A DNA stretch of 64,000 nucleotides from JADGQN01 sp035315185 (GTDB lineage Bacteria > Desulfobacterota > Syntrophorhabdia > Syntrophorhabdales > WCHB1-27), in NCBI GenBank assembly GCA_035315185.1, contig DATFYE010000002.1, positions 1-64,000 on the forward strand, written 5' to 3'. The position numbers and the translations under genes were made by a program. Shown here piece after piece: positions 25,274 through 35,151 of this stretch (the first letter of the stretch is position 1; each line of letters starts with the position of its first letter). A model generated the notes under the pieces. The model saw only the letters and a program-made list of their open reading frames with translations, was not told the DNA's origin and made no database searches.

Positions 25274-25757
25274 GCTATCCTCCTCAGTGGAATCCTATAG
25301 GAGATACAAGTTGCGTGCCGCATGCCTTTCCTCCCGATCGATTGGTCTTATTCCCGCGCTGGGAGGGCGTTCAGGCTGAAAGAGTAAGGCCCGTCGCAAC
25401 TCGGTAATTGTCCTGCGCCGCAGGATTTCGTCCTGGCTGCAGGACTCCTTGCCTGAGGGTAAATACAACAGCACGATGTACGCCGAAAAGGCTCGATACC
25501 TAAGTCGGTGCGTACTTGCTGAAACATTCACACTGGGGTGAGGAGTCCGATGTTTCACTTGCCGCAATGATTTGAGATGGTGATGAATAACTACTTGGCT
25601 CATAGCCGGGACAAGTAGGTCCGATGAACGATGCAATCAACATGGAGATGCTGTGAAAGTGGCTTAGAGCGGAAATATGCAGAATTATTTCTGTATAATT
25701 ACTTATTATGCCGTTATGCTATAGCCATCAATACCAAGAAGATAGAGGGAGGTTCTT
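25274..25757. other. Intergenic stretch before the PanE-like gene
   Basis: No supported gene. A leftward 113-codon frame exists (25295-25636) but lacks a ribosome-binding site and is low-complexity in character. A TATAAT at 25694-25699 may be the -10 of the rightward gene; no good -35 is seen. Confidence 0.5.
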
Positions 25758-26699
25758 ATGCGGGTTGCAATCTTTGGCACAGGGGGTGCCGGCGGTTACT
25801 TTGGTGCACAACTGGCCCGCGCTGGAGAGGATGTAATCTTCATCGCGCGCGGCAAGCATTTACAGGCGATGCAGACGCAGGGTCTTCGAGTGGAAACCTC
25901 CAGGGGCGAGATTGTCATTCAGCCCGCGCAAGCATCAGATGACCCTGCACAAGTGGGTACGGTTGATTCAGTGATCGTCGGGGTGAAGACGTGGCAAGTG
26001 ATAGAAGCGGCACGAGCCATGCGGCCGATGATTGGGCCAGAGACTTTCGTGGTGCCGCTACAGAACGGCGTCGAGGCACCTTCGCAACTGGCGGAAGCGT
26101 TGGGAGTGGAGCACGTTTTGGGCGGCTTGTGCGGGACGCTGAGCTGGATCGTTGGGCCGGGCCATATTCGCAGCATCGGCGAAGCGCATTTCATCAAGTT
26201 CGGGGAACTGGACAAGCGACCAAGTGAACGAGCCGAGCGCCTTCGACAAGTCTTTGAGCGAGCCGGGGTGAAGGTCGAAGTCCCTTCAGACATTCACGTG
26301 TCATTATGGGAAAAGTTCCTGTTTGTAGTCTCTTTCGGGGGAGTGGGTGCGGTAACGCGGGCGCCGATCGGGGTAATCAGCACCCTCCCTGAGACGCGAC
26401 AGTTACTGGAGCAGTGCCTGCGTGAAATCTTCGCAGTGGCGCGCGCCCGTCACGTTGCGCTTTCAGACGGAAGCGTCGAGAAGTCAATGGCGTTTCTGGA
26501 TTCTCTTGCACCCAGCGGGACAACGTCGCTGCAAAGGGATATCATTGACGGCAAGCCTTCCGAACTCGAGGCTTGGAATGGGGCAGTAGTGCGTCTGGGC
26601 CGGGAAGCCGGCCTGGATACACCGCTTCATGAGTTTATCTATCGTAGTCTATTGCCGCTGGAGTTGCGGGCGCGCGGCAAACTACAGTTTCCTGCGTGA
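25758..26699 (+). CDS. 2-dehydropantoate 2-reductase family protein (PanE/ApbA-like)
   Basis: A 313-residue oxidoreductase. The N-terminal Rossmann fold begins FGTGGAGGYFGAQLA. The catalytic Lys is probably in WEKFLFVVSFGGVGAVTR, and the C-terminal helical ApbA_C domain includes the conserved PSELEAWNG region. PanE reduces ketopantoate to pantoate with NADPH; paralogues reduce other 2-keto acids, and this gene is not next to other pantothenate genes. The ATG follows GGGAGGTTC. The next gene, a DMT-type exporter, starts 12 bp on and is likely co-transcribed. Confidence 0.88.
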   Translation: MRVAIFGTGGAGGYFGAQLARAGEDVIFIARGKHLQAMQTQGLRVETSRGEIVIQPAQASDDPAQVGTVDSVIVGVKTWQVIEAARAMRPMIGPETFVVPLQNGVEAPSQLAEALGVEHVLGGLCGTLSWIVGPGHIRSIGEAHFIKFGELDKRPSERAERLRQVFERAGVKVEVPSDIHVSLWEKFLFVVSFGGVGAVTRAPIGVISTLPETRQLLEQCLREIFAVARARHVALSDGSVEKSMAFLDSLAPSGTTSLQRDIIDGKPSELEAWNGAVVRLGREAGLDTPLHEFIYRSLLPLELRARGKLQFPA

Positions 26700-26711
26700 T
26701 GGAGTGCGATA

Positions 26712-27629
26712 ATGAGACGTGATGTTACTGCAAACTGTGGAGCGTTCATCGCGGCAATTCTCTTTGGCGCCTCGGTTGTTGCCGTCCGGGTTGCCGTTCG
26801 AGACATCCCGCCTTTGACGTTGGCAATTTTACGATTCGGACAGGGAGGTCTCCTCTTACTGCTCTTGCTGCTCATCCGGGCACGGGACTTTTTACGCATT
26901 AAGGGGCGCGATGTTCCCTACCTTCTCCTTCTCGGAGCCATTTTTTTTACGATCTTCCCGGTAACCTTCAACATGAGCCTCCGTCTGACCGAGGCATCGC
27001 GCGGCGCATTGATGCTGGCGACAATGCCACTATGGAGCGTGCTGCTTGCCCGCGCAGCCAAAAAGGAACGGCTCAGCACGCGCCAAATGTGCGGCGTCTT
27101 GCTGACCTTCGCAGGCGTAGGGATTGTGCTTGCCGAGCGCGGCTTGACCTTCGGTGGCACAAGGTTATCGCTTGCAGGAGATGCCCTTATGCTGGTGACC
27201 GCGCTCTGCGGCGCAGTGTATGGGGTTTTGGCAAAGCGTATGCTAACTCGCTACAACGCACTGACCGTAACAGCTTACACGATGATGTTTGGCACACTCC
27301 TGCTTGTGCCGGCCGGTTTTTTCGAAGATCCTTCCTCTGCAATGGCCCGGATGCGTGCTGACACGCTTATGCTCGTATTGTTCCTTGGAATATTCGGCGG
27401 AGCCGTTGGTTATTTTCTGTGGACATTTGCCCTGACGCGGCTATCTCCGACGCAGGTTGCGGTCTATGTAAATCTGAACCCGATGGTAGCGACCCTCTTG
27501 GGCGCAACACTTCTGGCGGAAAAATTAACTGGCACCTTCATCGCTGGCTTCGTGGCAGTCTTGGGAGGAGTATTACTTGTAAATTTGCGCGGCAGAAGCC
27601 AGGTAGAGAGACATCAGATGACAAATTGA
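26712..27629 (+). CDS. EamA/DMT-family transporter
   Basis: A 305-residue integral membrane protein with about ten transmembrane helices arranged as two EamA halves (about 10-140 and 150-285). Family members export amino acids, metabolites or drugs. It is probably co-transcribed with the reductase in front of it. Substrate unknown. Confidence 0.88.
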   Translation: MRRDVTANCGAFIAAILFGASVVAVRVAVRDIPPLTLAILRFGQGGLLLLLLLLIRARDFLRIKGRDVPYLLLLGAIFFTIFPVTFNMSLRLTEASRGALMLATMPLWSVLLARAAKKERLSTRQMCGVLLTFAGVGIVLAERGLTFGGTRLSLAGDALMLVTALCGAVYGVLAKRMLTRYNALTVTAYTMMFGTLLLVPAGFFEDPSSAMARMRADTLMLVLFLGIFGGAVGYFLWTFALTRLSPTQVAVYVNLNPMVATLLGATLLAEKLTGTFIAGFVAVLGGVLLVNLRGRSQVERHQMTN

Positions 27630-27914
27630 AACGTGGCATAAACAGGTTGCCTGTTCCAACCGTAATCTTCACTTTTTCCGAGAACTCGAAAATGCACGAA
27701 TCGTAGGTGCATTTCTCGCCCATAGCGGCCTCTGGCATTTTTCTTTCTTGTCCACGCCTCATCTTATTCGTGGTATGTGTTTTCGTAACAGGCGAGTTGC
27801 GCCGCTTGCGGGTGTTGGATATTGCAGAGAGGAGGCTCACGATCCAGGAACCGATGACCCCTTCACTATCTTGAACCTCATATAACACAGTTTTGAGGAT
27901 GAGCGATTTATACT

Positions 27915-29375
27915 ATGGGTGGTGCACACGCGATGAACCTGTCACCCGGTTTTGGCACGACAGATGCAGGGCTTTGTCTATCCTGCCGTTGTGGGGAAAA
28001 TAGATTGGGACAGCTTATTCAAATCTCGCAGAAGCGAAGGTGGGCTGTCGGCGGACGCTATAGAACAGAGACTATGTGCACGTTACCTAGCATTGAAATA
28101 AGTAACCGATTCAAAGTCCATTTCAGAATAGCTGGCCCCGTGGTAAGCCTCCTCGTTCTCGTTATCACCCTTTTTTTGACGAACACATGGTTCAATTATA
28201 ACGACGCAATCGAAATAATGGGTGCCGATGATACCGTGAGCTATAGGGCGCTTGCGGAGGCTTGGCCGGGCTTGCCTGCCGATACGCTGCCGTTTCATCG
28301 TGCTCAGCGGCTGGCTATCCCATTTGCGCTGGGTGGCATAGCCAGTGTGACCGGTTGCTCTCTGGAGGCCGTATTTCTCGGTGCAACGTTATTATCCTGT
28401 GCGGTGATTCTGCTTTTGATGTACAGGATTTTCGTCTTTCTGTCGCTTTCGATTGCACAACGCCTGTTTTTGTTCGCCCTTCTTGTCTTCAACCCTTTTA
28501 TCTTCCGCCCTTACCTGGCAGCACCATTTATGGTGGTAGATTTGGTATTTGTTGTTGGCCTCAGTCTCTTGCTCTGGGGTTTATTGACAAATCGGCATAC
28601 GCCAGTGGCTCTGGGGATAGCAGTGGCGGCGCTGGGACGCCAAACGGCGATGGCGATACTGCCGGTTATCGTGGTGTGGTTTGTTACACAGAAACCTGGA
28701 AAGCCAGACCGCCTGAAGAGTCTGCCTTTTATGTTATTGATCTCGGTAGAGGCTGTGGCCATTTATTGCATCACGGGTCTCTTAGCGTCCGAGATTAGTG
28801 AAAGGAATGAGAATCTCGAGCATTTGACAGGCCTATTCTATTGGTTTGCGAATTGGTCTCCCGGGGGATTACCGGTTCTTCTTGAGTTTGTTTTTCGCGG
28901 ACTCAGCTCGTCTACAGCGACCTTAATGATCTTGGGGATAGTTTATTGGCGAAGCAGAAAGCAGATTGCTTTGCCTGCGCGTTTCTGGCTTTTGTTGCTG
29001 CTTGTCGGATCGATCTGGGCGCAGCCGTTTCTGGCCGGCCCCGACATAACCGGTGGCAATACGGTTCGCCTTTGCGCTCTGGGATTCGTTCCGCTATTGA
29101 CCGCAGTTGGCGTTGTACTGAGCCATAGCCGGCTGCTTTCAGAGGTAAACTCACCATCGCTTATGGTACTGACTTTTTTGATTATTGCGGGGTCGTTCCA
29201 TCACCTGACCAGCAAGGTGGGCGAGGCCTTACATTACGGAATGGCAGGTTTCGCAGTAGTACACTGCGTGCTGGCGACCCTCACGGGAATCGTTGTCTTT
29301 CTCCTGAGCCAACCCCAGCCCGATGCCTCAAGAACACAGCAAGCGCGGGAAAGCACCAGAGAACGTGCCGGATGA
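27915..29375 (+). CDS. Polytopic membrane protein, possible GT-C-type glycosyltransferase
   Basis: Up to 486 residues with about ten to eleven hydrophobic helices. A D-D-T-V-S-Y-R motif and LPFHRAQRLAIP lie in the first luminal loop, as in lipid-linked-sugar mannosyltransferase-like proteins with an acidic catalytic loop. That resemblance is weak. The N-terminal 53 residues before MCTLPS are Cys/Arg/Gly-rich and look non-native, so the real start may be ATG 28074; no start has a strong ribosome-binding site. The gap 27630-27914 holds nothing I recognise. Confidence 0.6.
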   Translation: MGGAHAMNLSPGFGTTDAGLCLSCRCGENRLGQLIQISQKRRWAVGGRYRTETMCTLPSIEISNRFKVHFRIAGPVVSLLVLVITLFLTNTWFNYNDAIEIMGADDTVSYRALAEAWPGLPADTLPFHRAQRLAIPFALGGIASVTGCSLEAVFLGATLLSCAVILLLMYRIFVFLSLSIAQRLFLFALLVFNPFIFRPYLAAPFMVVDLVFVVGLSLLLWGLLTNRHTPVALGIAVAALGRQTAMAILPVIVVWFVTQKPGKPDRLKSLPFMLLISVEAVAIYCITGLLASEISERNENLEHLTGLFYWFANWSPGGLPVLLEFVFRGLSSSTATLMILGIVYWRSRKQIALPARFWLLLLLVGSIWAQPFLAGPDITGGNTVRLCALGFVPLLTAVGVVLSHSRLLSEVNSPSLMVLTFLIIAGSFHHLTSKVGEALHYGMAGFAVVHCVLATLTGIVVFLLSQPQPDASRTQQARESTRERAG

Positions 29376-29530
29376 TTAGCTTTAGTTACCTATTTTATCC
29401 GGAAATGTGGAATCTTCACAAGGTCATGTCGGCGCTGCATTTGAGCAACTGACGATCCCGTTAAACCATCATAGGCCAGCGATGGTGGCCAAGGTTTCGA
29501 TCCCTGTTCGGGCCGTTTATTCGTGCACCG

Positions 29531-29559
29531 TTACTCCTTTCACCCGGTTCATATATAAT
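29531..29559 (+). promoter_or_regulatory. Promoter of the secreted phosphoesterase gene
   Basis: TTACTC (29531-29536), a 17-base spacer and TATAAT (29554-29559). The -10 is perfect and the -35 weak; it lies about 75 bases before the ATG. Confidence 0.5.
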
Positions 29560-29637
29560 TAACGCATTATTCACCGTTTCTTAACACGAGCGTGATATAA
29601 AGCCTGAAACTAAGCCCAACCAGTGAAGGAGCAGACT

Positions 29638-31341
29638 ATGAAGAGGTTCTCCAACTTCACGGTAATATGCGCGCTGTTGTTCGCGGTGCTCTTAGGGACC
29701 ACCAGCGCTCTTGCCGACGCCTGGAAGTTCGCGGTCATGGGCGATACCCAGTGGACGTGCCCAACTGATCCGGCGGGGCAGAACCCCAACGGCGTCCCAG
29801 TTTCGATCATCAACCAGATCAACCGACGGCTCATCGAGCAGGGCGTCAAGTTCGTCGTCCAGGTGGGAGACCTGACCGAGAACGGCAACGACGCTGGCAT
29901 AGTAGTAAGGGCACGTGCGGCACAGCAGCTCTACACCGCGGGCATCGGCTTCTTCCCCATGCGCGGCAACCACGAGACGTCTGCAAAGCCCGATGGCAGC
30001 AATAGCTTTGCGATACCGGCTATTCAGAGCAACTTCCCACAGACACGCGGAGTCAGCAACGCTTTCGGCGCGACGAATTTCAGCAGCCCCACTGCGGTCA
30101 GTGCCGACCTCGATGGCATGAGTTATTCTTTTGACTATGGCAACGCCCGTTTCGTGATTATCGATAATTGGGCAACGCCCAGCAAAAGAGTCGACGCGGC
30201 CGACTACCGCTATGGCTACTCTATTGCAGATCAGCAGAGCTGGATCAGTAACCGTCTTAATAAGAACACACGGGGCACGACGCACGCCTTTGTTTTCTCC
30301 CATCAGAACCTCATAGGAGAAAACCACCAGGATTCGATCTTCACGGGCTACACGAATGAGAAGCCGGCTATGCAGAACGACTTTCTAGCGAGTCTTATGA
30401 ACAACGACGTCAAGTACTATATCAGCGGCCACGACCATATCCATCAGCGTTCCATCGTGGCCAGCCCGGACGGCAGTTCCAAAGTCGAGGAGCTCATCGC
30501 AGCTCCCAACAGCAGCAAGTTCTACACGCCCAAGTCCCTGACCGACGGCAAGTGGTACGGCCAGAAAAGCCGCGAAACCTCTCTTTCCCAAGAAATGTAC
30601 ACGATCGGTTACTATATCTACACCGTTGACGGGCCCCGCGTGACCGTCGATTACTACTCGGACGACCATGGCAACTGGGCATCCGACAAGTGCTACCCTG
30701 ACGGCACAACGCCCCAGTCATGCACGGTGGCCGGTAACCACATTACCCCCACGTTCAACTTCGTGAAGAAGGAAACCTGGGGGTACAGCCAGAATGGTAA
30801 GGAAATTCTGGTGCCTCAGGGAGGAAGCTACGTGTTGACCGATGACACATCCGGAGCCGCTGCGAACGGCGAATCGGGTTATGGGCGCACAACGGCCAAG
30901 ATCCTGAGCGGTACCAACGGCAGTGTCAAAAAGGATTACAACGACCGGCAATTGACCAAGCCCGTCGATACCGGGTGGGCACCCAAAGACAACAATCTCC
31001 TTGCAAGCGATATCTTTACGCTCTGGGGTATGGCCGATTTGGGTGCCGGCAAGACCGATGCCTATGTCCTTTTCATAACGTACGACCCGCATCTGGCCAA
31101 GCATCCCGGCAAGGGCAGTTTCGGCATTGGCGCCAAAGACGTCAAAAGCACCTGGGTCAATGCCGTTAACAACAACGTCGGCGGGACCAAGAAGTTTGTA
31201 AAAGGCCCATGGAAGTCGAGCTATGGTCTCGGCACCTACGGTGTCGACCGGCGAACGAAAACCGCATGGGCGGTCGTGAACTACAATGCCAGTTTTGCAG
31301 TCGCCAACGGAATTGAGCCGGCACCCGGTCATGGGAAGTAG
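29638..31341 (+). CDS. Secreted calcineurin-like metallophosphoesterase
   Basis: A 567-residue exported protein. The signal peptide ends near residue 26 (ALADAWKF). The metallophosphatase domain (27-330) carries the metal motifs in order: MGDTQ, VGDLTENG, RGNHE, FSHQN and SGHDHIHQ. Motif I has Gln where classical enzymes have His (DxH), a variant shared with some secreted relatives. A C-terminal beta-rich domain (about 370-567) is of unknown role. The ATG at 29638 has AAGGAG upstream. Probably a periplasmic or extracellular phosphatase or phosphodiesterase; nothing adjacent shows the substrate. Confidence 0.85.
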   Translation: MKRFSNFTVICALLFAVLLGTTSALADAWKFAVMGDTQWTCPTDPAGQNPNGVPVSIINQINRRLIEQGVKFVVQVGDLTENGNDAGIVVRARAAQQLYTAGIGFFPMRGNHETSAKPDGSNSFAIPAIQSNFPQTRGVSNAFGATNFSSPTAVSADLDGMSYSFDYGNARFVIIDNWATPSKRVDAADYRYGYSIADQQSWISNRLNKNTRGTTHAFVFSHQNLIGENHQDSIFTGYTNEKPAMQNDFLASLMNNDVKYYISGHDHIHQRSIVASPDGSSKVEELIAAPNSSKFYTPKSLTDGKWYGQKSRETSLSQEMYTIGYYIYTVDGPRVTVDYYSDDHGNWASDKCYPDGTTPQSCTVAGNHITPTFNFVKKETWGYSQNGKEILVPQGGSYVLTDDTSGAAANGESGYGRTTAKILSGTNGSVKKDYNDRQLTKPVDTGWAPKDNNLLASDIFTLWGMADLGAGKTDAYVLFITYDPHLAKHPGKGSFGIGAKDVKSTWVNAVNNNVGGTKKFVKGPWKSSYGLGTYGVDRRTKTAWAVVNYNASFAVANGIEPAPGHGK

Positions 31342-31440
31342 AGATTCTGGAGGCAGTCATCGGCTTGAGGATAACGGCGCAGAGCGCTTCCTCGAGATGA
31401 CTTTAGGGTCCATCCGCAATCCGCTGTCGTTCTCCTTCGA

Positions 31441-31485
31441 GTAGTGTCCTAATAAGGGATGGGATAAAGCAAATTAGGACACTAC
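31441..31485. repeat. 45-bp inverted repeat upstream of aspS
   Basis: GTAGTGTCCTAAT (31441-31453) and its exact reverse complement ATTAGGACACTAC (31473-31485) enclose 19 bases. It sits just upstream of the aspS promoter and downstream of the phosphoesterase gene. It could act as a transcript-end hairpin or be a relic of a mobile-element end. Confidence 0.6.
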
Positions 31486-31501
31486 CGCAGCGCCTCGGCC
31501 C

Positions 31502-31531
31502 TTGACTTACAAAGGGTTTCGCCTTTATAAT
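31502..31531 (+). promoter_or_regulatory. aspS promoter
   Basis: TTGACT (31502-31507), an 18-base spacer and TATAAT (31526-31531). The predicted leader is only about 20 bases long. Confidence 0.7.
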
Positions 31532-31555
31532 AATGCTCCTTAATCGGGGGCAATC

Positions 31556-33313
31556 ATGCGACATACTGAGTGTGGAAGGCTTACTTCAGGGGATATAGGT
31601 CGGGACGTTGTACTCGCCGGGTGGGTATTCAGACGACGTGATCACGGAGGCCTCATCTTCGCGGACCTGCGCGATGTGACGGGCATTACCCAAGTGGTTT
31701 TCTCTCCTGAGATCGCGCCTCAAGCACACGCTGCCGCGCACGAGATCAAGCAGGAGTATGTCGTAAGGGTGGAGGGCAGCGTCTCGCAGAGGCCGGAAGG
31801 GACTGAGAACAAGGATCTTCCGACCGGTCAGATAGAGGTCTACGTCAGAACGCTCGAGATACTCAACACCTGCAAACCTCTTCCCTTTCAGTTGGAAGAG
31901 GACGAGGAGCCCAATGAATCACTCCGTCTGAAGTACCGCTATATTGATATGCGCAGGCCGCAGGTGCAGAAGGTCTTTGTGGAGCGCAGCCGGGCCCTGC
32001 AGGTCTTGAGAAATTTTCTGGTTTCCCAGGGCTTTTTCGAGATTGAAACACCTTTTCTCACGAAGAGCACACCTGAAGGGGCAAGGGACTTTATTGTGCC
32101 CAGCAGGCTTAACGCGGGCCAGTTCTACGCCCTTCCACAGTCGCCGCAACTGTTCAAGCAGATATTGATGGTTGCCGGGTTCGACAGATACTTTCAGCTC
32201 GTGCGCTGTTTCAGAGACGAAGATCTAAGGGCAGACAGACAGCCCGAGTTCACCCAGTTGGATCTCGAGATGAGCTTTGTCGATGTTGATGATGTGGTGA
32301 CAGTCAGCGAAGGTATCATAAAAGTAGTCTTTGAGTCGCTGCAGGGCAAACCGTTGCAAACACCGTTTATACGAATGGATTTTGACGAAGCGATGGAACG
32401 CTACGGCACGGACAAGCCGGACCTGCGCTTCCAACTTCCCATGGTTGAACTCACGCATATCTTCCAACAGACCGACTTCGGCGTTTTCAAGAAGGTCTGC
32501 TCAGACGGGGGCGCGATCAAGGCAATAACGCTGCGAGGCCGGACCCTTTCAAGAAAAGATCTCGACGACGCAGTGGACATGGCAAAGGGTATGGGCGCCG
32601 GCGGGCTCATATGGATGAGAAGAGACGCGGGGAAGCTTCAGTCGCCTGTCGTGAAGTTCCTATCGGAAGTAGAGATAACGGGCATTGATCGGGCGTGCGA
32701 CCTTCATGACGGGGACGTGCTCTTTGTCATGGCTGACGCCAGAGACAAGGTGAATGAATTGATGGGGAAGTTCCGCCTCTACCTGGGCACGAAGTATGAC
32801 CTGGTGAACAAAGATACCTTTTCATTTCTCTGGGTCGTGAATTTTCCTCTTCTGGAATACAGCGATGAGGAGAAGCGTTACGTGGCGCGCCATCATCCTT
32901 TTACATCGGCAAAAAATTCTATCGTCGATTTCTCCGGTGATCTGGGATTGATACGCGCGAACGCTTACGATCTCGTGCTTAACGGGGTCGAGATCGGCGG
33001 TGGCAGCATCAGGAATTATCGGAGAGATGAGCAGATGGCCATGTTTCGGCTTTTGCAGATCGACGAGGAACAGGCTAGTGAGCAGTTTGGTTTTCTGCTG
33101 GAAGCCCTGGAAATGGGCGCGCCTCCGCACGGCGGGATCGCTTTTGGTTTTGATCGGATACTCATGATGCTCATGGGGTTGGAGAGTATACGGGATGTGA
33201 TCCCTTTTCCCAAGACACAGAAGGGCACATGCCTTCTATCAGGGGCACCGGCCAGGGTTTCGCAGAAGCAGTTGAACGAACTGAAGATCAGGACGGTTAC
33301 GGTTAAGGAGTAA
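31556..33313 (+). CDS. aspS: Aspartate-tRNA ligase
   Basis: A 585-residue class II synthetase of bacterial AspRS size. N-terminal OB-fold anticodon-binding domain (1-110), catalytic core with the FLTKSTPEGARDF motif 2 neighbourhood, a GAD insertion domain (about 300-410) and motif 3 GIAFGFDRILM near the end. It charges tRNA(Asp), and possibly tRNA(Asn) if the organism uses the amidotransferase route. It is followed after 11 bp by the citrate synthase gene. Confidence 0.96.
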   Translation: MRHTECGRLTSGDIGRDVVLAGWVFRRRDHGGLIFADLRDVTGITQVVFSPEIAPQAHAAAHEIKQEYVVRVEGSVSQRPEGTENKDLPTGQIEVYVRTLEILNTCKPLPFQLEEDEEPNESLRLKYRYIDMRRPQVQKVFVERSRALQVLRNFLVSQGFFEIETPFLTKSTPEGARDFIVPSRLNAGQFYALPQSPQLFKQILMVAGFDRYFQLVRCFRDEDLRADRQPEFTQLDLEMSFVDVDDVVTVSEGIIKVVFESLQGKPLQTPFIRMDFDEAMERYGTDKPDLRFQLPMVELTHIFQQTDFGVFKKVCSDGGAIKAITLRGRTLSRKDLDDAVDMAKGMGAGGLIWMRRDAGKLQSPVVKFLSEVEITGIDRACDLHDGDVLFVMADARDKVNELMGKFRLYLGTKYDLVNKDTFSFLWVVNFPLLEYSDEEKRYVARHHPFTSAKNSIVDFSGDLGLIRANAYDLVLNGVEIGGGSIRNYRRDEQMAMFRLLQIDEEQASEQFGFLLEALEMGAPPHGGIAFGFDRILMMLMGLESIRDVIPFPKTQKGTCLLSGAPARVSQKQLNELKIRTVTVKE

Positions 33314-33324
33314 AAAGAGGGAGG

Positions 33325-35139
33325 ATGGCAGTGAAGAAGAGCAAAGGTTTTATCTTCAAGAACATCGTCAAGAATACGAAATATCCCTTGATCGATGTGG
33401 AGCAGCCGGAACTCTTTCGGAGCATATTTCCTTACACCGAGATGGTAAAAGTAAATTTCGACCACAAGATCGAGCTGATTGATCCGCCGGATGAAATCTA
33501 CATCACGGACACGACGTTCAGAGACGGCCAACAGGCGCGTCCGCCCTTTACGGTTCAACAGATCGAAGACCTTTACGATTTTCTGCACCGTCTTGGCGGG
33601 CCACACGGTGTCATCAGGCAGTCGGAGTTTTTTCTCTACACGGATAAGGACAGGGAAGCAGTAGAGCGGTGTCTGGAGAAGGGCTACAAGTACCCTGAGA
33701 TTACCGGATGGGTGAGGGCCAACAAAGAAGACCTGAAACTCGTTAAGGAGATGGGACTCAGGGAGACCGGCATTCTTACGAGCGCTTCGGATTACCACAT
33801 TTTTCTCAAACTGAAAAAGACGAGGTCTGCGGTTTTCCGGGATTACATAAAGATTGTGGAGAATGCACTGGAACATGAGATCATCCCGCGCTGTCACTTT
33901 GAAGACATAACGAGGGCCGATATATACGGGTTTTGCGTTCCCTTCGCCCAAGCGCTGATGACCATCTCCGAGGATGCAAAGGTGCCGATAAAGATCAGAC
34001 TGTGTGACACGCTAGGCCTCGGCATAACCTATCCCGGTTCAGCGCTTCCCCGCTCCATAGGGAAAATCATCAGGGCCATGATCGACGACGCAGGTGTGCC
34101 TTCTGAATGCCTCGAATGGCACGGTCACAACGACTTTTACAAGGGATTTATCGGCGCGGTGAGCGCCTGGCTGTATGGGTGTACGTTCGTGAACGGCACA
34201 TTACTCGGCATAGGGGAAAGAACCGGCAACACACCGATAGAGGGACTCATCATGGAATACATTTCCCTCGCAGGTGAGGATAATGGCTGCGATACCACGG
34301 TAATTACCGAAGTGAGGAACTACTTCGAAAAGGAGTTAGGACAGCACATCCCGCGAAATCAACCTCTCGTGGGTTCTGATTTCAATGCTACGTCGGCTGG
34401 TGTCCACATAGACGGGCTCGCCAAGAACGAGGAGATTTACTCATCCTTCGACACAAAGAGGATCCTCAACAGGACCCTCACGATAAACATTACTGATAAA
34501 TCGGGCCTCTCAGGCATCGCCCACTGGATAAACGCTCACTTTGCGCTCACGGGACAGGACAAGATAGAGAAGACCCATCCGAGTGTTGCGAGGATCAATA
34601 AGTCGATCGTGCAACGGTACGAACAGGGCAGGATAACCTGTATGTCAGATGAGGAAATGGAGCATCTCGTGCGTCGATACATGCCTCAAATATTCCCGTC
34701 TGAATTTGATATCTTGAAGAAGCGGGCTTTCGACATGGCAGCCCACCTCATCGAGCGGTTTATCGAGGATACGGGAGTCAAGAGCATGATGCCGGAAAAG
34801 CAGGAAGATGTGTTGAAGGGACTCGTGGAAGAGTTCCCCTACATACAGTTTGCGTATGTTGTCAATGCCGAGGGCGTAAAGGTAACGAGAAACATTACGC
34901 AGGTTGTTGACAAGGCAAAGTACGCCAAAATAGACTTGCACGAGGATTTTTCGGACAGAGAATGGTTCATAAACCCGATGAAGACAGGCAAAGTGAGCGT
35001 GACATCCCTTTACACATCGCGCATCACGGGCGCTCTATGCGTGACTGTTTCCGGACCGATTCGGGATGACACGGGGGAGATCCTGGGAATTCTGGGACTC
35101 GACATACGGTTCGAAGATTTGACCAGAGCTGAGGAATAA
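33325..35139 (+). CDS. Re-type citrate synthase with C-terminal Cache-like domain
   Basis: A 604-residue DRE-TIM metallolyase. Residues 50-330 form the HMGL-like barrel with the metal-binding TDTTFRDGQQ and HGHND motifs and the FFLYT, GITYPGSALPR and GERTGNTP stretches that I associate with Re-citrate synthase of Clostridium kluyveri and Syntrophus. It condenses acetyl-CoA with oxaloacetate in anaerobes that lack the usual enzyme. About 140 extra C-terminal residues (466-604) look like a Cache/PDC sensor: FAYVVNAEGVKV, DFSDREWF, SLYTS and GILGLDIRFEDL. The next genes, aconitase and isocitrate dehydrogenase, support citrate rather than isopropylmalate synthesis. Confidence 0.85.
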   Translation: MAVKKSKGFIFKNIVKNTKYPLIDVEQPELFRSIFPYTEMVKVNFDHKIELIDPPDEIYITDTTFRDGQQARPPFTVQQIEDLYDFLHRLGGPHGVIRQSEFFLYTDKDREAVERCLEKGYKYPEITGWVRANKEDLKLVKEMGLRETGILTSASDYHIFLKLKKTRSAVFRDYIKIVENALEHEIIPRCHFEDITRADIYGFCVPFAQALMTISEDAKVPIKIRLCDTLGLGITYPGSALPRSIGKIIRAMIDDAGVPSECLEWHGHNDFYKGFIGAVSAWLYGCTFVNGTLLGIGERTGNTPIEGLIMEYISLAGEDNGCDTTVITEVRNYFEKELGQHIPRNQPLVGSDFNATSAGVHIDGLAKNEEIYSSFDTKRILNRTLTINITDKSGLSGIAHWINAHFALTGQDKIEKTHPSVARINKSIVQRYEQGRITCMSDEEMEHLVRRYMPQIFPSEFDILKKRAFDMAAHLIERFIEDTGVKSMMPEKQEDVLKGLVEEFPYIQFAYVVNAEGVKVTRNITQVVDKAKYAKIDLHEDFSDREWFINPMKTGKVSVTSLYTSRITGALCVTVSGPIRDDTGEILGILGLDIRFEDLTRAEE

Positions 35140-35151
35140 TGATGGAAGGCT

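Noticed and set aside
29480..29512. tRNA-like T-arm (GGTTTCGATCCC) before the phosphoesterase gene
   Set aside because: The stem bases do not pair and there is no acceptor or CCA end; judged chance similarity.
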